The translations under genes were made by a program, and so were the position numbers. A model generated the notes under the pieces. That model ran no database searches. It saw only the letters and a program-made list of their open reading frames with translations, and was not told where the DNA came from. Below, piece after piece: positions 53,910-62,935 of a DNA stretch of 64,000 bases. How positions within the stretch are numbered: the first letter of the stretch is position 1; the number at the start of each line of letters is the position of its first letter. The stretch spans positions 2,418,001 through 2,482,000 of the forward strand of contig NC_009663.1 of the NCBI RefSeq assembly GCF_000010345.1. Direction: 5' to 3'. The stretch is from Sulfurovum sp. NBC37-1. GTDB lineage: Bacteria > Campylobacterota > Campylobacteria > Campylobacterales > Sulfurovaceae.

Positions 53910-54623
53910 TTAACTTGCCGGTTCTATCGAGATTTTGAAAGCACCTTTTGGTGCACTGAAGATGAAGTCGCTTTCCGGGAACTTCGGATCCAGCGTCCAT
54001 CTTATCGATGTGTTCTTTCTCGGTTTACCCTCCACATGGGTGTCTATGATGCTGTAGGCTTTGACCAGAGGCTTGTCGCCGGTAGCGATCCAGATATGCA
54101 CCTCTCCAGCCCTGTTTCGGAAAGCCACGTAGTCACACTCGGTCCCTGCGACATCGACCGTACCGAAATACTTGCCTTTGCTGAACTTCGCACGTTTGTG
54201 CATGTCGCTGTAGATCAGCGATGCCAGCGGCGGCGTGATACCGTAGCGTTCGAAGATATAATCCAGTGCCCCGTCTATGGTCTTAGGCACTTTGAGCTGT
54301 CCGTAATAGTTGAACTTGTGGTCCATCAGGGTGAAGATGCCGTCATTGACATAGACGCTTCTATCCTTGATGTCCCCTTTGGTATCAACACGCAGTTTGT
54401 CAGGTCTGTCAACCTTGACGGAGACATTTTGCTTATAGCTTTTTCCGTCTTTGGGATCCGTATCCGATACGACAGCACTGAAAGCATACCTGTCCATCCC
54501 ACCGATGTATTGGCTGGCATTGTCCAAGATCGACCGGGCTGACTTTTCCGCACCCATCAGTGCCGTACTTCCTAACAGAAGTCCCGCTCCTGCAAGAAAA
54601 AGAAGTTGTTTATGTATCTTCAT
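53910..54623 (-). CDS. DUF2092-like periplasmic protein
   Basis: 237 residues with a signal peptide (LLFLAGAGLLLGSTALMGAE). KSYKQNVSVKVDRPDKLRVD, and the segments DYVAFRNRAGEVHIWIATGD, KPLVKAYSI and the final SDFIFSAPKGAFKI resemble DUF2092, a LolA-like half-barrel. It probably binds lipid or a hydrophobic ligand in the periplasm. Its promoter (TATAAT at 54655-54660) is preceded by one of two identical operator-like repeats. Confidence 0.7.
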   Translation of the reverse strand: MKIHKQLLFLAGAGLLLGSTALMGAEKSARSILDNASQYIGGMDRYAFSAVVSDTDPKDGKSYKQNVSVKVDRPDKLRVDTKGDIKDRSVYVNDGIFTLMDHKFNYYGQLKVPKTIDGALDYIFERYGITPPLASLIYSDMHKRAKFSKGKYFGTVDVAGTECDYVAFRNRAGEVHIWIATGDKPLVKAYSIIDTHVEGKPRKNTSIRWTLDPKFPESDFIFSAPKGAFKISIEPAS

Positions 54624-54671
54624 ATTTCATCCTTTTGTTTGATATCTCATTTATATTATAGCCTAAAATGC

Positions 54672-54690
54672 TGTCACAAAATTGTCATTT
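54672..54690 (-). promoter_or_regulatory. Operator-like repeat upstream of the DUF2092-like gene
   Basis: On the minus strand AAATGACAATTTTGTGACA, holding two TGACA units 11 bases apart, as OmpR-family regulators like. It ends 11 bases before TATAAT. An exact copy at 54770-54788 serves the divergent gene. Confidence 0.65.
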
Positions 54691-54769
54691 CAAATAATGG
54701 CAAAAAATTTGGGGATAAAGTATTTAACTTTTCAGCGGCTCTTTCAGATAGACCGTTTTCCCTTCTTCT

Positions 54770-54788
54770 AAATGACAATTTTGTGACA
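54770..54788 (+). promoter_or_regulatory. Operator-like repeat upstream of the small repeat-protein gene
   Basis: AAATGACAATTTTGTGACA on the plus strand, identical over 19 bases to the site at 54672-54690 in reverse, and again exactly 11 bases before a -10 box (TACAAT, 54800-54805). Confidence 0.65.
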
Positions 54789-54839
54789 CTATTTTTAGTT
54801 ACAATACACATTGTAAAATACATTATACAAAGGAAAAAT

Positions 54840-55112
54840 ATGACAAGAATCATACTTATTACGGCGATCGCGGCAACAGGACTTTTTGCAAACTCTTTGA
54901 CAGATATGGCGACCAAGTCAATGACGGACAATGCAACCAAGTCAGTGACAGACAAAGCTAAGTCATCTGTAACAGATAAACTAAAAGATGATGCCATGAG
55001 TCAGGCTAAAGACAAAGCGGCAGATGTGGCTGCAGGTGAAGCTGAGAAAGCTGTTGGGAAAGAGACGCTCAAAAAAGAGACAGCCAAGTCAGCGATCAAA
55101 TCGGTGATCTAA
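54840..55112 (+). CDS. Small exported repeat protein
   Basis: 90 residues from the ATG at 54840, supported by AAAGGA before it; earlier in-frame starts run through the promoter. A signal peptide (MTRIILITAIAATGLFANS) precedes Lys/Asp/Ser repeats such as DMATKSMTDNATKSVTDKAK, predicted as a long amphipathic helix. It looks like small stress-induced periplasmic proteins, but no family is certain. Divergent from the DUF2092-like gene and 54 bases before the sensor-kinase gene region. Confidence 0.7.
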   Translation: MTRIILITAIAATGLFANSLTDMATKSMTDNATKSVTDKAKSSVTDKLKDDAMSQAKDKAADVAAGEAEKAVGKETLKKETAKSAIKSVI

Positions 55113-55204
55113 CTTTATAACAGAGATGGAAGAATCTTTTTGCATCTCTGGGGCTTACTAACTATGTGAACACCTCTAATCATTATTCTGATAAACTCTT
55201 ATTT

Positions 55205-56884
55205 ATGATAATCCTAAAACTATTTTTATTCTCTGCTTTTATTCTCTTCTCCTATGCACATGCAAATCTCGACCTCAGCCAAGATGAAAAAAACTATCTT
55301 AAAGAAAAAAAAGAGATCAAGGTATGTTTGAGCCCAAAGGGGCTGCCGCTTTATGGTTCCAAAGATCACAGGAAGATCGGTATTCTTCCCGAAGTGATGC
55401 ATCTGATAGAAGACAAAATGCCTGTGCCCCTGCGTTATGTTCCAGTCAAGGACTGGAAAGAGTGTATTGCTTTGAGCAAAAAGGGAACGGTAGACATTGC
55501 CGCTTTGATACTTGCTTCTCCCAACAGACATACACACCTTGTTCCCAGCAAAAAAGTCATAGAAGCCTCTCTCGGACTTGCAACAAAGATAACGGCACCG
55601 TTGACTGAGGATATATCAAAACTTGACATCAAAAGTATTGCATCCCTGAAAGGGCAGAAGAGTATTGCCGCCTTCGTAAAACAGAGGTTCCCTGAAGTAA
55701 AGGTCATCACTGTCAACAGTATCGATGAAGGACTCGACCTTGTCGCAAAAGGGAAAGCGGACGGGTATATAGATGAGACGTATACGCTGGCATACCATAT
55801 TCTCAATCTGTACAGTAATGAGCTGAAGATCATAGACCGGGTCAGTGAGAAACCTATGGCCGGTGCGTTGGGTGTTCGCAAGGATGAACCCCTTCTTTTG
55901 TCTGTCATGAATAAAGCGATCGATCAAATTGACCCGCAGAAAGTACGTGATATCGTCCATCGCTGGATATCGGTAAAGGTGGAAAAAGGGTTTAACTATG
56001 TACTTCTTGTACAGGTAACCGCTGTTTTTTTCCTGCTTATGCTGGTAAGTATTTACTGGATCAGAAAACTTGCCAAAGAGGTCGAAAAACGTAAATTTAT
56101 TGAAAATGAACTCAAAGAGCTGAATGAAAACCTTGAAGAGGAGATCTCTAAAAAAGTGGCGCTCCTGCACTACAAAGATGCCATACTGATGGAAAAAACA
56201 AAACTGGCGGCCATGGGTGAGATGATGGGCTCCATTGCCCATCAGTGGAGAAAGCCACTGAGTACGCTGCATATCAATATTGAGATGCTTGAGGCTGATT
56301 ATAGGGAAAATAGGGTTGATGAAAACTTCTTATCGACTTTTATCGAGAAAAACAGCCGTATCATCCAGTATATGTCTCGAACTATTGATGATTTTCAACA
56401 TTTTTACAGAATAGATAAAGAGAAAAAAATATTTGATGTAAGAAAAAAGATAGACGCTGTACTTGACCTGAAAATGTATCAGTTAGAGGAAAATGACATT
56501 ACTGTCACTATCAGTGGAGAGAGTTTTTCTACCTTGGGGTATGCCAGTGAGTTTCAGCAGGTCATACTCAACATCATTGGGAATGCAAAAGATGCACTGG
56601 TTGAAAAAGGTGTTGCCCATCCTACTATAGAAATAAAGATCTTTTACGAAGGGAACAGAGGGATCATACGCATTTCCGACAATGCAGGCGGCATAGATAT
56701 TGATATGATAAATAAGGTATTTGAACCTTATGTTACGAGTAAAGATTCATCCAATGGTACGGGACTCGGACTCTATATGTCTAAAATGATCATTGAAAAA
56801 AATATGCAGGGGAAACTGTCAATTGGAAATGTTGATGATGGTACAGAAGTAACAATAGAGCTGAGGAGGGAAAAAGATGAGTAA
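55205..56884 (+). CDS. Sensor histidine kinase with periplasmic solute-binding domain
   Basis: 559 residues from the ATG at 55205, which starts just before the signal peptide (MIILKLFLFSAFILFSYAHA); a GTG at 55166 is the alternative, neither with a ribosome site. Residues ~35-245 are an SBP_bac_3-type ligand domain (KVCLSPKGLPLYG), then one membrane helix (LLVQVTAVFFLLMLVSIYWI), a coiled coil, HisKA with the phospho-His in MGSIAHQWRKPLSTLHINIE, and the ATPase with NIIGNAKDAL and NGTGLGLYMSK. BvgS-like in sensing. It overlaps its response regulator by eight bases. Confidence 0.88.
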   Translation: MIILKLFLFSAFILFSYAHANLDLSQDEKNYLKEKKEIKVCLSPKGLPLYGSKDHRKIGILPEVMHLIEDKMPVPLRYVPVKDWKECIALSKKGTVDIAALILASPNRHTHLVPSKKVIEASLGLATKITAPLTEDISKLDIKSIASLKGQKSIAAFVKQRFPEVKVITVNSIDEGLDLVAKGKADGYIDETYTLAYHILNLYSNELKIIDRVSEKPMAGALGVRKDEPLLLSVMNKAIDQIDPQKVRDIVHRWISVKVEKGFNYVLLVQVTAVFFLLMLVSIYWIRKLAKEVEKRKFIENELKELNENLEEEISKKVALLHYKDAILMEKTKLAAMGEMMGSIAHQWRKPLSTLHINIEMLEADYRENRVDENFLSTFIEKNSRIIQYMSRTIDDFQHFYRIDKEKKIFDVRKKIDAVLDLKMYQLEENDITVTISGESFSTLGYASEFQQVILNIIGNAKDALVEKGVAHPTIEIKIFYEGNRGIIRISDNAGGIDIDMINKVFEPYVTSKDSSNGTGLGLYMSKMIIEKNMQGKLSIGNVDDGTEVTIELRREKDE

Positions 56885-57566
56885 AACAAAAGTGTTGAAC
56901 TTACTGTATGTTGAAGATGACGAAGCGCTCAGAGAGCAGTTTCTTCGTGTGCTCAAACCTGCATTTAATGAAGTCTATGAAGCTGCTGACGGTGTTGAGG
57001 CTTACGAGATGTACCAAACCTGTAAACCTGATCTGATGGTGGTCGATATCAATATACCAAAAATGAGTGGGCTTGAGTTGATAGAGAAGATAAGAAAAGA
57101 AGATGAAAACACACCGATCATGATCCTGAGTGCCTATTCTGACCGGGAAAAACTACTCAAAGCAGTGACTTTGGGGCTCTCACAGTATATGATCAAACCG
57201 GTTCCCTACAAAGAACTTCTTACATCACTTGAAAAAATGGCAGCCGGCTATGAGAAAAAGAAAAGTGCTGAGAATAATCTTCAGCTTCAAGGGCCTTATG
57301 TTTGGAGACAAGAGAGTCAAACACTTTTTTATGGAAATGATATGATCACTTTGACCAAACGTGAGCGTCAATTTTTAACACTGCTGACAGATAATCTCAA
57401 CCATATTGTAAACAAGGATGAGATCATACACTCTTTATGGGATTATGAGGTATGTGAAGATCCTTATAATGCCTTTGGACATTTTCTTAAAAGACTAAGA
57501 AAGAAACTCCCTGAAGCACTCATAGAAAATCTTTACGGTGAGGGATACCGCATCTCTTCTTCATAG
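56877..57566 (+). CDS. Response regulator, OmpR family
   Basis: 229 residues. Receiver domain: LLYVEDDEALREQFLRVLKP with the acidic pair, phospho-acceptor Asp in LMVVDINIPKMSGLEL, Lys in YMIKPVP. A winged-helix DNA-binding domain follows (ITLTKRERQFLTLLTDNLNH, and NAFGHFLKRLRKKL). GGAGGG ribosome site. Probably phosphorylated by the kinase encoded just before. Its target may include the paired repeats at 54672 and 54770; that is inference. Confidence 0.9.
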   Translation: MSKTKVLNLLYVEDDEALREQFLRVLKPAFNEVYEAADGVEAYEMYQTCKPDLMVVDINIPKMSGLELIEKIRKEDENTPIMILSAYSDREKLLKAVTLGLSQYMIKPVPYKELLTSLEKMAAGYEKKKSAENNLQLQGPYVWRQESQTLFYGNDMITLTKRERQFLTLLTDNLNHIVNKDEIIHSLWDYEVCEDPYNAFGHFLKRLRKKLPEALIENLYGEGYRISSS

Positions 57567-57592
57567 ATAGCTAGCTATTTTTTGTTCATTTT

Positions 57593-57754
57593 CCCAAATC
57601 TCGAAATAGAATTCTTGTAATCTTTACCATGCTCGTGTCCATGGGGTTTGTTTTCATGTTTGAGGCGCACCCGTAGGTGCGGTGATGAATATGAAGCAAA
57701 GTCCATGGATACGATGATGGTGAAAAGTGCTGAATTTCTATTTCGAGATTTGGG
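57593..57754. mobile_element. MITE-like palindromic element with target duplication
   Basis: 162 bases. The ends CCCAAATCTCGAAATAGAA and TTCTATTTCGAGATTTGGG are perfect inverted repeats of 19 bases, and the arms stay similar for ~80 bases each to a central GCGCACC CGTA GGTGCG. ATTTT stands directly on both sides (57588-57592, 57755-57759), as a 5-bp target duplication. No transposase is coded. The whole element can fold to one long hairpin. It lies in the gap before the arylsulfatase gene. Confidence 0.65.
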
Positions 57755-57827
57755 ATTTTATAAAATGACATTTTTCTGCCATTATGTTCTGTTATACTTT
57801 AGGATCTTAAAATCTAAAGGAAAATCT

Positions 57828-59405
57828 ATGAAAAAAACAACTTCAAAGTTACTGCTGGCTTTGAGTTTGGGTGTGGCTGCTGTAGCAATGCCAACTCAAG
57901 TTCTGGCTAAAAAACCAAACATTCTAGTCATGTGGGGGGATGATATAGGTATCTGGAATACAAGTGCCTACAACCGCGGAAGTATGGGGTACAAAACACC
58001 CAATATTGACTCTATTGCAAACGATGGTGCACTCTTTACAGATATGTATGCACAGCAGTCCTGTACTGCAGGACGTGCATCATTCATTTTGGGTGAACAA
58101 CCATTTAGAACAGGACTGCTTACTATTGGTATGCCTGGATCTGATCATGGTATTCCTGACTGGGCACCTACCATTGCTGATCTGCTTAAAGATCAGGGAT
58201 ATGCGACAGGTCAGTTTGGTAAAAATCACTTAGGTGACCAGGACAAACACTTGCCAACAGCACACGGTTTTGATGAGTTCTTTGGAAATCTTTACCACCT
58301 GAACGCAGAAGAAGAACCGGAAACATACTACTATCCAAAAGATCCAGAGTTTAAAAAGAAGTTTGGACCACGTGGTGTACTGCATTCTTTTGCAGACGGT
58401 AAGATAGAAGACACAGGACCATTGACTAAAAAAAGAATGGAAACGGTAGATGGTGAGTTTGGTGCAGCGGCAAAAGACTTCATGACACGTGCAGTTAAAG
58501 CTGACAAACCTTTCTTTGTATGGATGAACTTCACACGTACACATGTATGGACTCACTTAAAGAGTAAATACCAAGGTATTACAGGTATTGGTCTTTACCC
58601 TGATGCAATGGCAGAGCTTGATGACATGGTGGGTGGGTTCCTTGACCATATCAAAAAACTTGGTGTTGAAGATAACACTATCGTTATCTTCTCTACAGAT
58701 AACGGTGCAGAGAAATTTACGTGGCCTGATGGTGGTGCTTCACCATATAGAGGAGAAAAAGGTACGACTTGGGAAGGCGGTATGAGAATTCCACAAATGG
58801 TTAAATGGCCAGGCACGATCAAACCGGGAACCATCTACAATGACATCATGTCTCAGGAAGACTGGATGCCTACACTTCTTGCAGCTGCAGGTGTACCTGA
58901 TGTAAAAGAGAAACTTGCTTCTAAAGAGGGTATGAAAGCCAATGGTAAGAAATTTAGAGTTCACCTGGATGGATATAACTTCTTGCCATACTTTGAAGGT
59001 AAAGAGAAAAAAGGTCCTCGTAGAGAGATCTACTATTTCGCAGCAAGCGGTATGCTTAATGCTATTCGTATAGATGACTTTAAAGTGGCATTTGCTATTG
59101 AAGAGGGTGCTATCAACGAAGCCTATAGAAAAGTTCCGGCTTGGCCTTTGATTACCAACTTAAGAGCTGATCCATTTGAACATGCAAGTGATGGTTCAGG
59201 AATGTACCTCAAATGGTATGCAGACAATATGTGGATGATGGTTCCGGCTCAATCATTTGTTAAAAAATTCTTTGACACGATTCCTGATTATCCATTCCAG
59301 TCAGGATCTTCACTTTCTGCTGGTAACATCGGATATGGCACGATTGAGATGCAAAAAGCTAAAGGTGGTTTGAAAAAACTAATGGACGCTACTACACTTA
59401 ACTAA
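57828..59405 (+). CDS. Arylsulfatase, exported
   Basis: 525 residues from the ATG at 57828 (AAAGGAAA before it, signal peptide LALSLGVAAVAMPTQVLAK). PNILVMWGDDIG holds the metal-binding Asp pair; QQSCTAGRASFILGEQPFRT carries the formylglycine Cys in the C-x-A-x-R motif; FSTDNGAEKFTWPDGG gives further metal ligands. It cuts sulfate esters in the periplasm. A maturation enzyme is not seen nearby. Longer upstream frames run through the MITE-like element and are rejected. Confidence 0.92.
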   Translation: MKKTTSKLLLALSLGVAAVAMPTQVLAKKPNILVMWGDDIGIWNTSAYNRGSMGYKTPNIDSIANDGALFTDMYAQQSCTAGRASFILGEQPFRTGLLTIGMPGSDHGIPDWAPTIADLLKDQGYATGQFGKNHLGDQDKHLPTAHGFDEFFGNLYHLNAEEEPETYYYPKDPEFKKKFGPRGVLHSFADGKIEDTGPLTKKRMETVDGEFGAAAKDFMTRAVKADKPFFVWMNFTRTHVWTHLKSKYQGITGIGLYPDAMAELDDMVGGFLDHIKKLGVEDNTIVIFSTDNGAEKFTWPDGGASPYRGEKGTTWEGGMRIPQMVKWPGTIKPGTIYNDIMSQEDWMPTLLAAAGVPDVKEKLASKEGMKANGKKFRVHLDGYNFLPYFEGKEKKGPRREIYYFAASGMLNAIRIDDFKVAFAIEEGAINEAYRKVPAWPLITNLRADPFEHASDGSGMYLKWYADNMWMMVPAQSFVKKFFDTIPDYPFQSGSSLSAGNIGYGTIEMQKAKGGLKKLMDATTLN

Positions 59406-59413
59406 TGTATAGA

Positions 59414-59439
59414 CCATTTCCGTCTTCTGACGGGAATGG
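59414..59439 (+). terminator. Terminator-like hairpin after the arylsulfatase gene
   Basis: CCATTTCCGTC TTCT GACGGGAATGG, an 11-bp stem with one G-T pair and a stable tetraloop, followed by TTACTTCG. It lies 8 bases after the stop codon. Confidence 0.6.
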
Positions 59440-59521
59440 TTACTTCGTCTAAAATCATAAAGAGTATTACGATACTTTTTATCATCTTAGAAATCGTTCA
59501 AAACAACAAAGGAATAAGCAT

Positions 59522-60301
59522 ATGAAAAAAAAGATTGTGAGACTACTACTTGCGTCACTTGTATTGGGTACAGCATCAATGAATTTAGCACAGGCTGATG
59601 AAAGTAATGAATTGCAGCAGAGTTTATCAATTTATGGTTGGCTGCCAAGTTTAGATGGGAATTTGAAATATACCATACCTGGAAGTGGCAGTGAACCTGA
59701 CCGAGAGGGAGAATCCGGCATTGCAGATGCACTTGATATGGTTTTAATGGGAAATTATGAGTTGAGAAAAGATAAATTTTCATTCCTTGCCGACATGGTT
59801 TACTTGAAAATGTCTGCCTCACAGGAAACAACGATCAGTACACCGAATTTTCCTGCTATACCTGATGTGAATGTTAGAGCAGAACAGGAATTGACTGCCT
59901 GGTTACTTGGATTCTACGGTGGATACAATGTACTGGATAATGGTACATTTAAAATGGACGCTATAGGTGGTCTTCGTTACTTCTCTTTAGGGTTGGATGC
60001 TTCATTCTCTTTAAATGGCAGAAGTATTGGTGTATCACCTTCTATAGAAAACTATGACGGTGTTGTGGGTATTCGAGGGACATATACTATCGATGAAAAT
60101 TGGTATTTACCTTATCATTTTGATATTGGGGCAGGTGATTCCGACTTGACATGGCAGGCAAGTGCCAGTGTCGGATATATGTTCAACTGGGGTGATGTAT
60201 TGCTGACCTACCGTTATATGCATTATAGCTTTGGTGAAGAGAACTTCGTCAATGACTTTGACCTCTATGGCCCTAAAATCGGTCTTGTATTTCATTTTTA
60301 A
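59522..60301 (+). CDS. Outer-membrane beta-barrel protein
   Basis: 259 residues. Signal peptide (LLLASLVLGTASMNLAQADE), then alternating strands such as QQSLSIYGWLPSLDGNLKYT, LTAWLLGFYGGYNVLDNGTF and a final GPKIGLVFHF ending in Phe, typical of barrels. Function unknown. It opens a group of four genes (OMP, HAD phosphatase, OMP, OMP) behind the arylsulfatase. Confidence 0.78.
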   Translation: MKKKIVRLLLASLVLGTASMNLAQADESNELQQSLSIYGWLPSLDGNLKYTIPGSGSEPDREGESGIADALDMVLMGNYELRKDKFSFLADMVYLKMSASQETTISTPNFPAIPDVNVRAEQELTAWLLGFYGGYNVLDNGTFKMDAIGGLRYFSLGLDASFSLNGRSIGVSPSIENYDGVVGIRGTYTIDENWYLPYHFDIGAGDSDLTWQASASVGYMFNWGDVLLTYRYMHYSFGEENFVNDFDLYGPKIGLVFHF

Positions 60302-60310
60302 GGAGTTAGT

Positions 60311-61285
60311 ATGAAAAAAGTATTGTTTACGTTATGTGTGTTAAGTGTGTCTGTGTTCGCTACAAATGTGAGTGTGTTACCGTCATGGAACGAGGGGGCG
60401 GCCAAAAATAGTATTGTCGAGTATGTAAAAAGCACTACAGATAAGAACAGCCCTGATTTTATTCCCAAAGAAGATCGTATTGCAGTATTTGACAATGATG
60501 GTACATTGTGGTCTGAACAACCTGCCTATTTCCAGCTCTTCTTTGCTATGGATAGAGTCAAAGCTTTAGCCTCCCAACACCCGGAGTGGAAAACAACACA
60601 ACCTTTCCAAGCTGTGCTTGAAAATGACATGAAAGCATTGATGGCAGGAGGCACAAAAGGTCTTCTTGAATTGGTAGTAGCTACTCACAGCGGCATGACG
60701 GATGAAGCATTTGACAAAGAAGTCAAAGAGTGGATAAACAGTGCGAAACACCCACGTTTTAACCGTCTCTATAAAGATTTGGTCTTTCAACCCATGTTAG
60801 AACTTTTAACGTATCTGCGTGCCAACGGTTTTAAAACATTCATCGTCTCAGGTGGTGGTATAGACTTTATGCGTCCGTTTGCATCTGAAGTGTATGGCAT
60901 ACCGTCTTATCAGATTGTAGGGTCTTCCATGAAGGTAACATATAAAGATAAACATATTTATAGAGAAGCAAAACTGGGTGCCATTGATGACAAAGAAGGC
61001 AAGCCCGTCCATATACATTACCATATAGGTCAACGCCCGGTAGCAGCATTTGGAAACTCTGATGGTGACTTTGCGATGATGGAATATACAGAAGCCAATA
61101 AACAGTACAAAACCTTTGAACTGTATGTACATCATACCGATGAAAAAAGAGAGTGGGCGTATGACAGAAAATCACACGTAGGAAAGCTTGACAAAGGCCT
61201 GGACTATGCAAAAGAGCATAACTGGACGATTGTCGATATGAAAAATGACTGGAAAGTGGTCTATCCGTTCGAGTTGAAAAAGTAG
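60311..61285 (+). CDS. Periplasmic HAD-superfamily phosphatase
   Basis: 324 residues. Signal peptide MKKVLFTLCVLSVSVFATNV. HAD motifs: IAVFDNDGTLWSEQ (motif I, two Asp), FIVSGGGIDFMRP (motif II Ser), the Lys in the linker, and AAFGNSDGDFAMM (motif III). Related to phosphoserine-phosphatase-like enzymes; as an exported form it may release phosphate from small organic phosphates. Nine bases after the barrel gene. Confidence 0.85.
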   Translation: MKKVLFTLCVLSVSVFATNVSVLPSWNEGAAKNSIVEYVKSTTDKNSPDFIPKEDRIAVFDNDGTLWSEQPAYFQLFFAMDRVKALASQHPEWKTTQPFQAVLENDMKALMAGGTKGLLELVVATHSGMTDEAFDKEVKEWINSAKHPRFNRLYKDLVFQPMLELLTYLRANGFKTFIVSGGGIDFMRPFASEVYGIPSYQIVGSSMKVTYKDKHIYREAKLGAIDDKEGKPVHIHYHIGQRPVAAFGNSDGDFAMMEYTEANKQYKTFELYVHHTDEKREWAYDRKSHVGKLDKGLDYAKEHNWTIVDMKNDWKVVYPFELKK

Positions 61286-61292
61286 CGTATCT

Positions 61293-62246
61293 ATGCGTCT
61301 TGGTGTAGTATCTGGTGTATTGGTTTTCATCTTGTCATCATATGCCTCAGGTCAATTTCCTCTGATGCTCGATGATGCTAAAGTAAAAGAACGCAAAGAC
61401 GGCATACTTACCCTCATGGGTTTTACGGTACTCCCTGATGTCACTACCAGTTCACTTTCCATCAATGATGCTGCATCGGGTAATACAGATTTTAAACAAA
61501 CAACACTGGGTGGCGGATTTACGATCAGTCAGGATTTCCCGCTTTATCTTGAAGGTACTGTCGGCTATTCACGTTATGATCCTAAATTTGCTGCTTCCAA
61601 CGGTGATGAAAAAATATCTATCCCGGTGAAATGGAACAGCTTGTCCATTACCGGAGGAATCGGATGGGATTTTCCGCTGACCGAGAACAAAGAACTCAAA
61701 TTGCGGCCTATCTTCAACTTTACCTTTGGGCATGTAGAGAGTGATATCTCTCTTGTCGGACGTTATCTTAGAGAACACTTCAATCTCGACTCTGACAGTC
61801 TTGCATTCTTAAATAATGGACGAATGAATACGTATGGGTATGGCGGAGCAATCATGCTCGACTGGGAGCATTACCGTGAAGACTATGAAGTGGATGTGGA
61901 ATTACGGTATACCAACATACAACTCAGAAGTTTTGGATCTGACTATGGTGCAATTGAAGGATCATCGGACGCAAATATTATAAGCCTTTGGACACGGTGG
62001 CGGGCACCTACAGGTTTGACGATGCTCAATAATCCTCTTCGCTATGTCCTGGAAGGAAGTAATACCACTTTTTTGGGAGCACAGCGCGATGCACTGGGAT
62101 TCAATTATCTTACCACTGTAGGTGTTGGCCTTGAACTGGATTCCAGTGACTACCCGGTTTTCATCACACGTACAAGAGTACTTCTTCGATACACATTCGG
62201 TGAAAATGTCTCAGGATATGCTATTGGACTGGCTATGAGTTTTTAA
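61293..62246 (+). CDS. Outer-membrane beta-barrel, autotransporter-barrel-like
   Basis: 317 residues. Signal peptide VVSGVLVFILSSYASG. Many amphipathic strands, e.g. FTISQDFPLYLEGTVGYSRY, GGIGWDFPLTENKELKLRPI, ending VSGYAIGLAMSF. Resembles solitary autotransporter-type barrels. No passenger domain. It follows the phosphatase by seven bases, so they are in one operon. Confidence 0.75.
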   Translation: MRLGVVSGVLVFILSSYASGQFPLMLDDAKVKERKDGILTLMGFTVLPDVTTSSLSINDAASGNTDFKQTTLGGGFTISQDFPLYLEGTVGYSRYDPKFAASNGDEKISIPVKWNSLSITGGIGWDFPLTENKELKLRPIFNFTFGHVESDISLVGRYLREHFNLDSDSLAFLNNGRMNTYGYGGAIMLDWEHYREDYEVDVELRYTNIQLRSFGSDYGAIEGSSDANIISLWTRWRAPTGLTMLNNPLRYVLEGSNTTFLGAQRDALGFNYLTTVGVGLELDSSDYPVFITRTRVLLRYTFGENVSGYAIGLAMSF

Positions 62247-62286
62247 TATAAGTATAAGTCTGAATGAAAAATTTTAGGAGAAATAA

Positions 62287-62880
62287 ATGCAAAAACTATT
62301 AAAAGTAACTATGACATCATTGGTTCTACTTACTATGACCTATGCTGAAGAGATGAATGAAAATAATATGATAGAAGTAGAGACGGAAAGTGAATCTCCA
62401 TTCTATATTGTTACCAAAGGGATGGTAACACCGGGCGGAGATATGAGAGAAGAAGAAGCCTTACTGGAGGGGGATAACGCTTATGGCGTGGGTCTTGATA
62501 TCGGATATATGTTCCATGAACATTTTGGTATAGAGTTTTCAACAGTCTATGGGAAAAACGATATTACCCGTACAGAAGAGATGCACGGAGAGATCGAAGT
62601 AGATAAAGCAAAAGCGACTTATGTCTCTTATGCAATAAACCTTATTTTTAAACATCCTATCAATGAAGAGTTTGGGTATTTTATAAAAGCAGGTTATGAA
62701 AAAGAGCATGAAACAATTGATGATTTTAATATTGATGAAAAAGAACATGGTGTTGATGCAGCAGCTGGACTTACTTATGAGATCAATGAAAAAATGGCAG
62801 CACTTGTAGAGTATGAATACTCGTCTATACGAGGTCTTAGAGGAGATGCATTTTTCTTGGGAATTGAATTTGAATTCTAA
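62287..62880 (+). CDS. OmpA-like/porin-family outer-membrane beta-barrel
   Basis: 197 residues. Signal peptide LKVTMTSLVLLTMTYAEEMN. Eight-strand barrel pattern: NAYGVGLDIGYMFHEHFGIE, KATYVSYAINLIFKHPI, GYFIKAGYEKEHETIDDFN, then MAALVEYEYSSIRGLRG and the C-terminal FFLGIEFEF with Phe at the end. Similar to Opa/OmpW-like small porins. AGGAGAAAT precedes the start. Confidence 0.78.
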   Translation: MQKLLKVTMTSLVLLTMTYAEEMNENNMIEVETESESPFYIVTKGMVTPGGDMREEEALLEGDNAYGVGLDIGYMFHEHFGIEFSTVYGKNDITRTEEMHGEIEVDKAKATYVSYAINLIFKHPINEEFGYFIKAGYEKEHETIDDFNIDEKEHGVDAAAGLTYEINEKMAALVEYEYSSIRGLRGDAFFLGIEFEF

Positions 62881-62935
62881 TTTGTTATTTTTTTATTTTA
62901 AGATTGATGGATAAAATACTTTCACGTTAATCTGA

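Noticed and set aside
53538-54542. 334-codon plus-strand frame
   Set aside because: It runs antisense through the Asn/Arg-repeat gene and the DUF2092-like gene; its start is a low-complexity mirror of the repeats (TFLLTFRFTFLLTF).
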